This document shows positions 39,953-40,840 of a stretch of 40,840 nucleotides of DNA, in pieces. Under the pieces are notes generated by a model. That model ran no database searches. It was not told the DNA's origin and saw only the letters and a program-made list of their open reading frames with translations. Position numbers and translations under genes: made by a program. This stretch comes from a virus: positions 1 through 40,840 of the IMG/VR virus record IMGVR_UViG_3300044707_000115. One strand, given 5' to 3'. How positions within the stretch are numbered: position 1 is the stretch's first letter; each line of letters begins with the position of its first letter.

Positions 39953-40150
39953 TCAGTCCGCCGTGACGGTGGTCTTGGCTGGCCGGCCTCGCTTGGGTCG
40001 CACCACAGGCACGACTTCAGGCTGCTCCGGTTCGCGGGGCGCGTCGAGCGGCTCGACGTTCCCGTTGGCAGGACCGTTGTACTCGAAGACTTCGCCCTCC
40101 TTGCGGAGGCCGTTGTCGATGAAACACGTCACGAGTGCGCGGACTTTCAT
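39953..40150 (-). CDS. Small protein with AT-hook-like tail
   Basis: 65 residues. MKVRALVTCFIDNGLRKEGE and VFEYNGPAN resemble small head-region phage proteins near capsid genes. The C-terminus has Pro/Glu-rich spacing and then KRGRPAKT, an AT-hook core (GRP flanked by Lys/Arg). It could bind the minor groove of packaged or host DNA. The role is unknown; a head-completion protein is another possibility. Confidence 0.55.
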   Translation of the reverse strand: MKVRALVTCFIDNGLRKEGEVFEYNGPANGNVEPLDAPREPEQPEVVPVVRPKRGRPAKTTVTAD

Positions 40151-40151
40151 G

Positions 40152-40628
40152 TCAGGTCACCGAGAAGCCGCTGGCGTAGAACTTGCGACCGTCCTGGATG
40201 TCCATGACGACGTAAGCGCACACGCTGCCAGTGGTCGGGGTGCTTCCGATCGTGGTGTACCGAGCGCCGATGTACCGCTGTCCGGTAGACAGGAGCTGCG
40301 GATTGAAACGCACAGCGAACTGCGCGTTCGCCGTCAGGCTCAGCTGCGGAACGGGTCCAGAAGAACCGATCACAGTCACGCCGGTCGAAAGAGCGTCGTT
40401 CGTTGCGCCAATGATCTCGAACGTTAGCGAGGTCAGGGTGTTGTATGCCGCAACGCACGTGAAGATCATAAACAGATCCGCGCCTTCGCCAATGTCACGG
40501 GCGACCGAAAGGTCAATCGTGTTGGTCGAAAGAACGGGCGTACCAGAAACAGGAAGCGCCGCCTGTCCGGTTGCAACACCGGACGCCGGGACGGTTCCAG
40601 AGACGACGAGATTGTTGTCAAGAATCAT
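40152..40628 (-). CDS. Bbp16-like capsid cement protein
   Basis: 158 residues, mostly beta. MILDNNLVVSGTVPASG and SVARDIGEGADLFMIF match Bbp16 of phage BPP-1, which forms jelly-roll cement on the capsid. RYIGARYTTIGS and CAYVVMDIQDGRKFYASGF end the chain. AAAGGA precedes ATG 40628. It directly follows the major capsid gene, the BPP-1 order. Confidence 0.8.
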   Translation of the reverse strand: MILDNNLVVSGTVPASGVATGQAALPVSGTPVLSTNTIDLSVARDIGEGADLFMIFTCVAAYNTLTSLTFEIIGATNDALSTGVTVIGSSGPVPQLSLTANAQFAVRFNPQLLSTGQRYIGARYTTIGSTPTTGSVCAYVVMDIQDGRKFYASGFSVT

Positions 40629-40655
40629 TGTGTTAGTTCCTTTCTGTCGGTCCTA

Positions 40656-40840
40656 TTAGGACACGACGGCTTCGGTGTTGATGATGGCATCCACGCGGCG
40701 CAGGGGCACGCCTTGGAACGAGAGCCAGCTGTAGGGCTGACCGAACTGCGACAGACCTTCGTTGACCTTGAGCACGTACTGGCTCTTGTCGAGCGCAGCG
40801 ATGGCAAGGCCGCTGTGGACGGTGCGGTTCATGTAGAACG
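40656..40840 (-). CDS. Major capsid protein, C-terminal part (continuation)
   Basis: Bases 40713-40656 complete the capsid gene begun at 965, ending at TAA 40658-40656 after TEAVVS. Bases 40714-40840 duplicate the start of the window. Confidence 0.88.
   Translation of the reverse strand, partial: FYMNRTVHSGLAIAALDKSQYVLKVNEGLSQFGQPYSWLSFQGVPLRRVDAIINTEAVVS
40714..40840. repeat. Terminal direct repeat, copy 2
   Basis: Identical to 1-127; see the first copy. Confidence 0.95.

Noticed and set aside
1-40840. tRNA genes, CRISPR arrays, insertion sequences and integrase with attachment site
   Set aside because: None was recognised on either strand; the regular repeats at 8.2 kb are too short to be CRISPR.

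Overview
The window is a complete circular tailed-phage genome opened at an arbitrary point. Bases 1-127 are repeated exactly at 40714-40840, and the major capsid gene reads across that junction, so the unique genome is 40,713 bp. The capsid and packaging block resembles Bordetella podophage BPP-1: a Bbp16-like cement protein, a Bbp19-like protein and a T7-type head-to-tail connector portal. It is joined to T7-like tail and ejection proteins (adaptor, nozzle, virion core, a giant internal protein). The composition is GC-rich. The lipobox protein and the polysaccharide-directed tail proteins suggest a Gram-negative host. I found no integrase, tRNA, DNA polymerase, primase, helicase or RNA polymerase, so the phage probably depends heavily on host replication and transcription.

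Layout. A divergent control region at 11.76-11.90 kb separates two transcription units. Rightward (11.9-18.2 kb) runs an early or recombination operon: three small related proteins, a possible winged-helix protein, an acidic protein, a lysozyme/transglycosylase-like putative endolysin, a C5-cytosine methyltransferase, a small protein with an SSB-like tail, a CsrA-like protein, two small proteins, RusA, ERF and Gp157. It ends at converging hairpins at 18.26-18.35 kb. Leftward, from 11.76 kb through base 1 and around to 18.4 kb, run about 33 kb of genes: tail-fibre-like protein, metallophosphoesterase, small basic proteins, a replication protein with an internal iteron array, a packaging module, capsid genes, tail and ejection genes, tail fibre and tailspike, and an esterase/lysis cassette. 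One gene at 8.9-9.5 kb stands alone on the plus strand inside the leftward unit.

How it fits together. Replication probably starts at the 11-bp iterons inside the DUF1376 gene, an arrangement like lambda O/ori. ERF, RusA and Gp157 would handle recombination and concatemers, and the terminase packages DNA. The T7-like ejection proteins include a 2,758-residue protein with a zincin motif and a polyvalent-protein region. A T7-type tail fibre, a beta-helix tailspike and an SGNH esterase suggest attack on a modified surface polysaccharide.

Most notable: (1) two +1-frame genes overprinted inside the methyltransferase, one a clear HNH endonuclease; (2) a seven-unit, 11-bp-period iteron array plus a second three-unit cluster; (3) a shared palindromic promoter element ahead of the early operon and of erf; (4) a 49-aa gene lying over the terminase small-subunit start, leaving that subunit with no canonical start at its conserved beginning; (5) several hidden micro-genes joined by start/stop overlaps.
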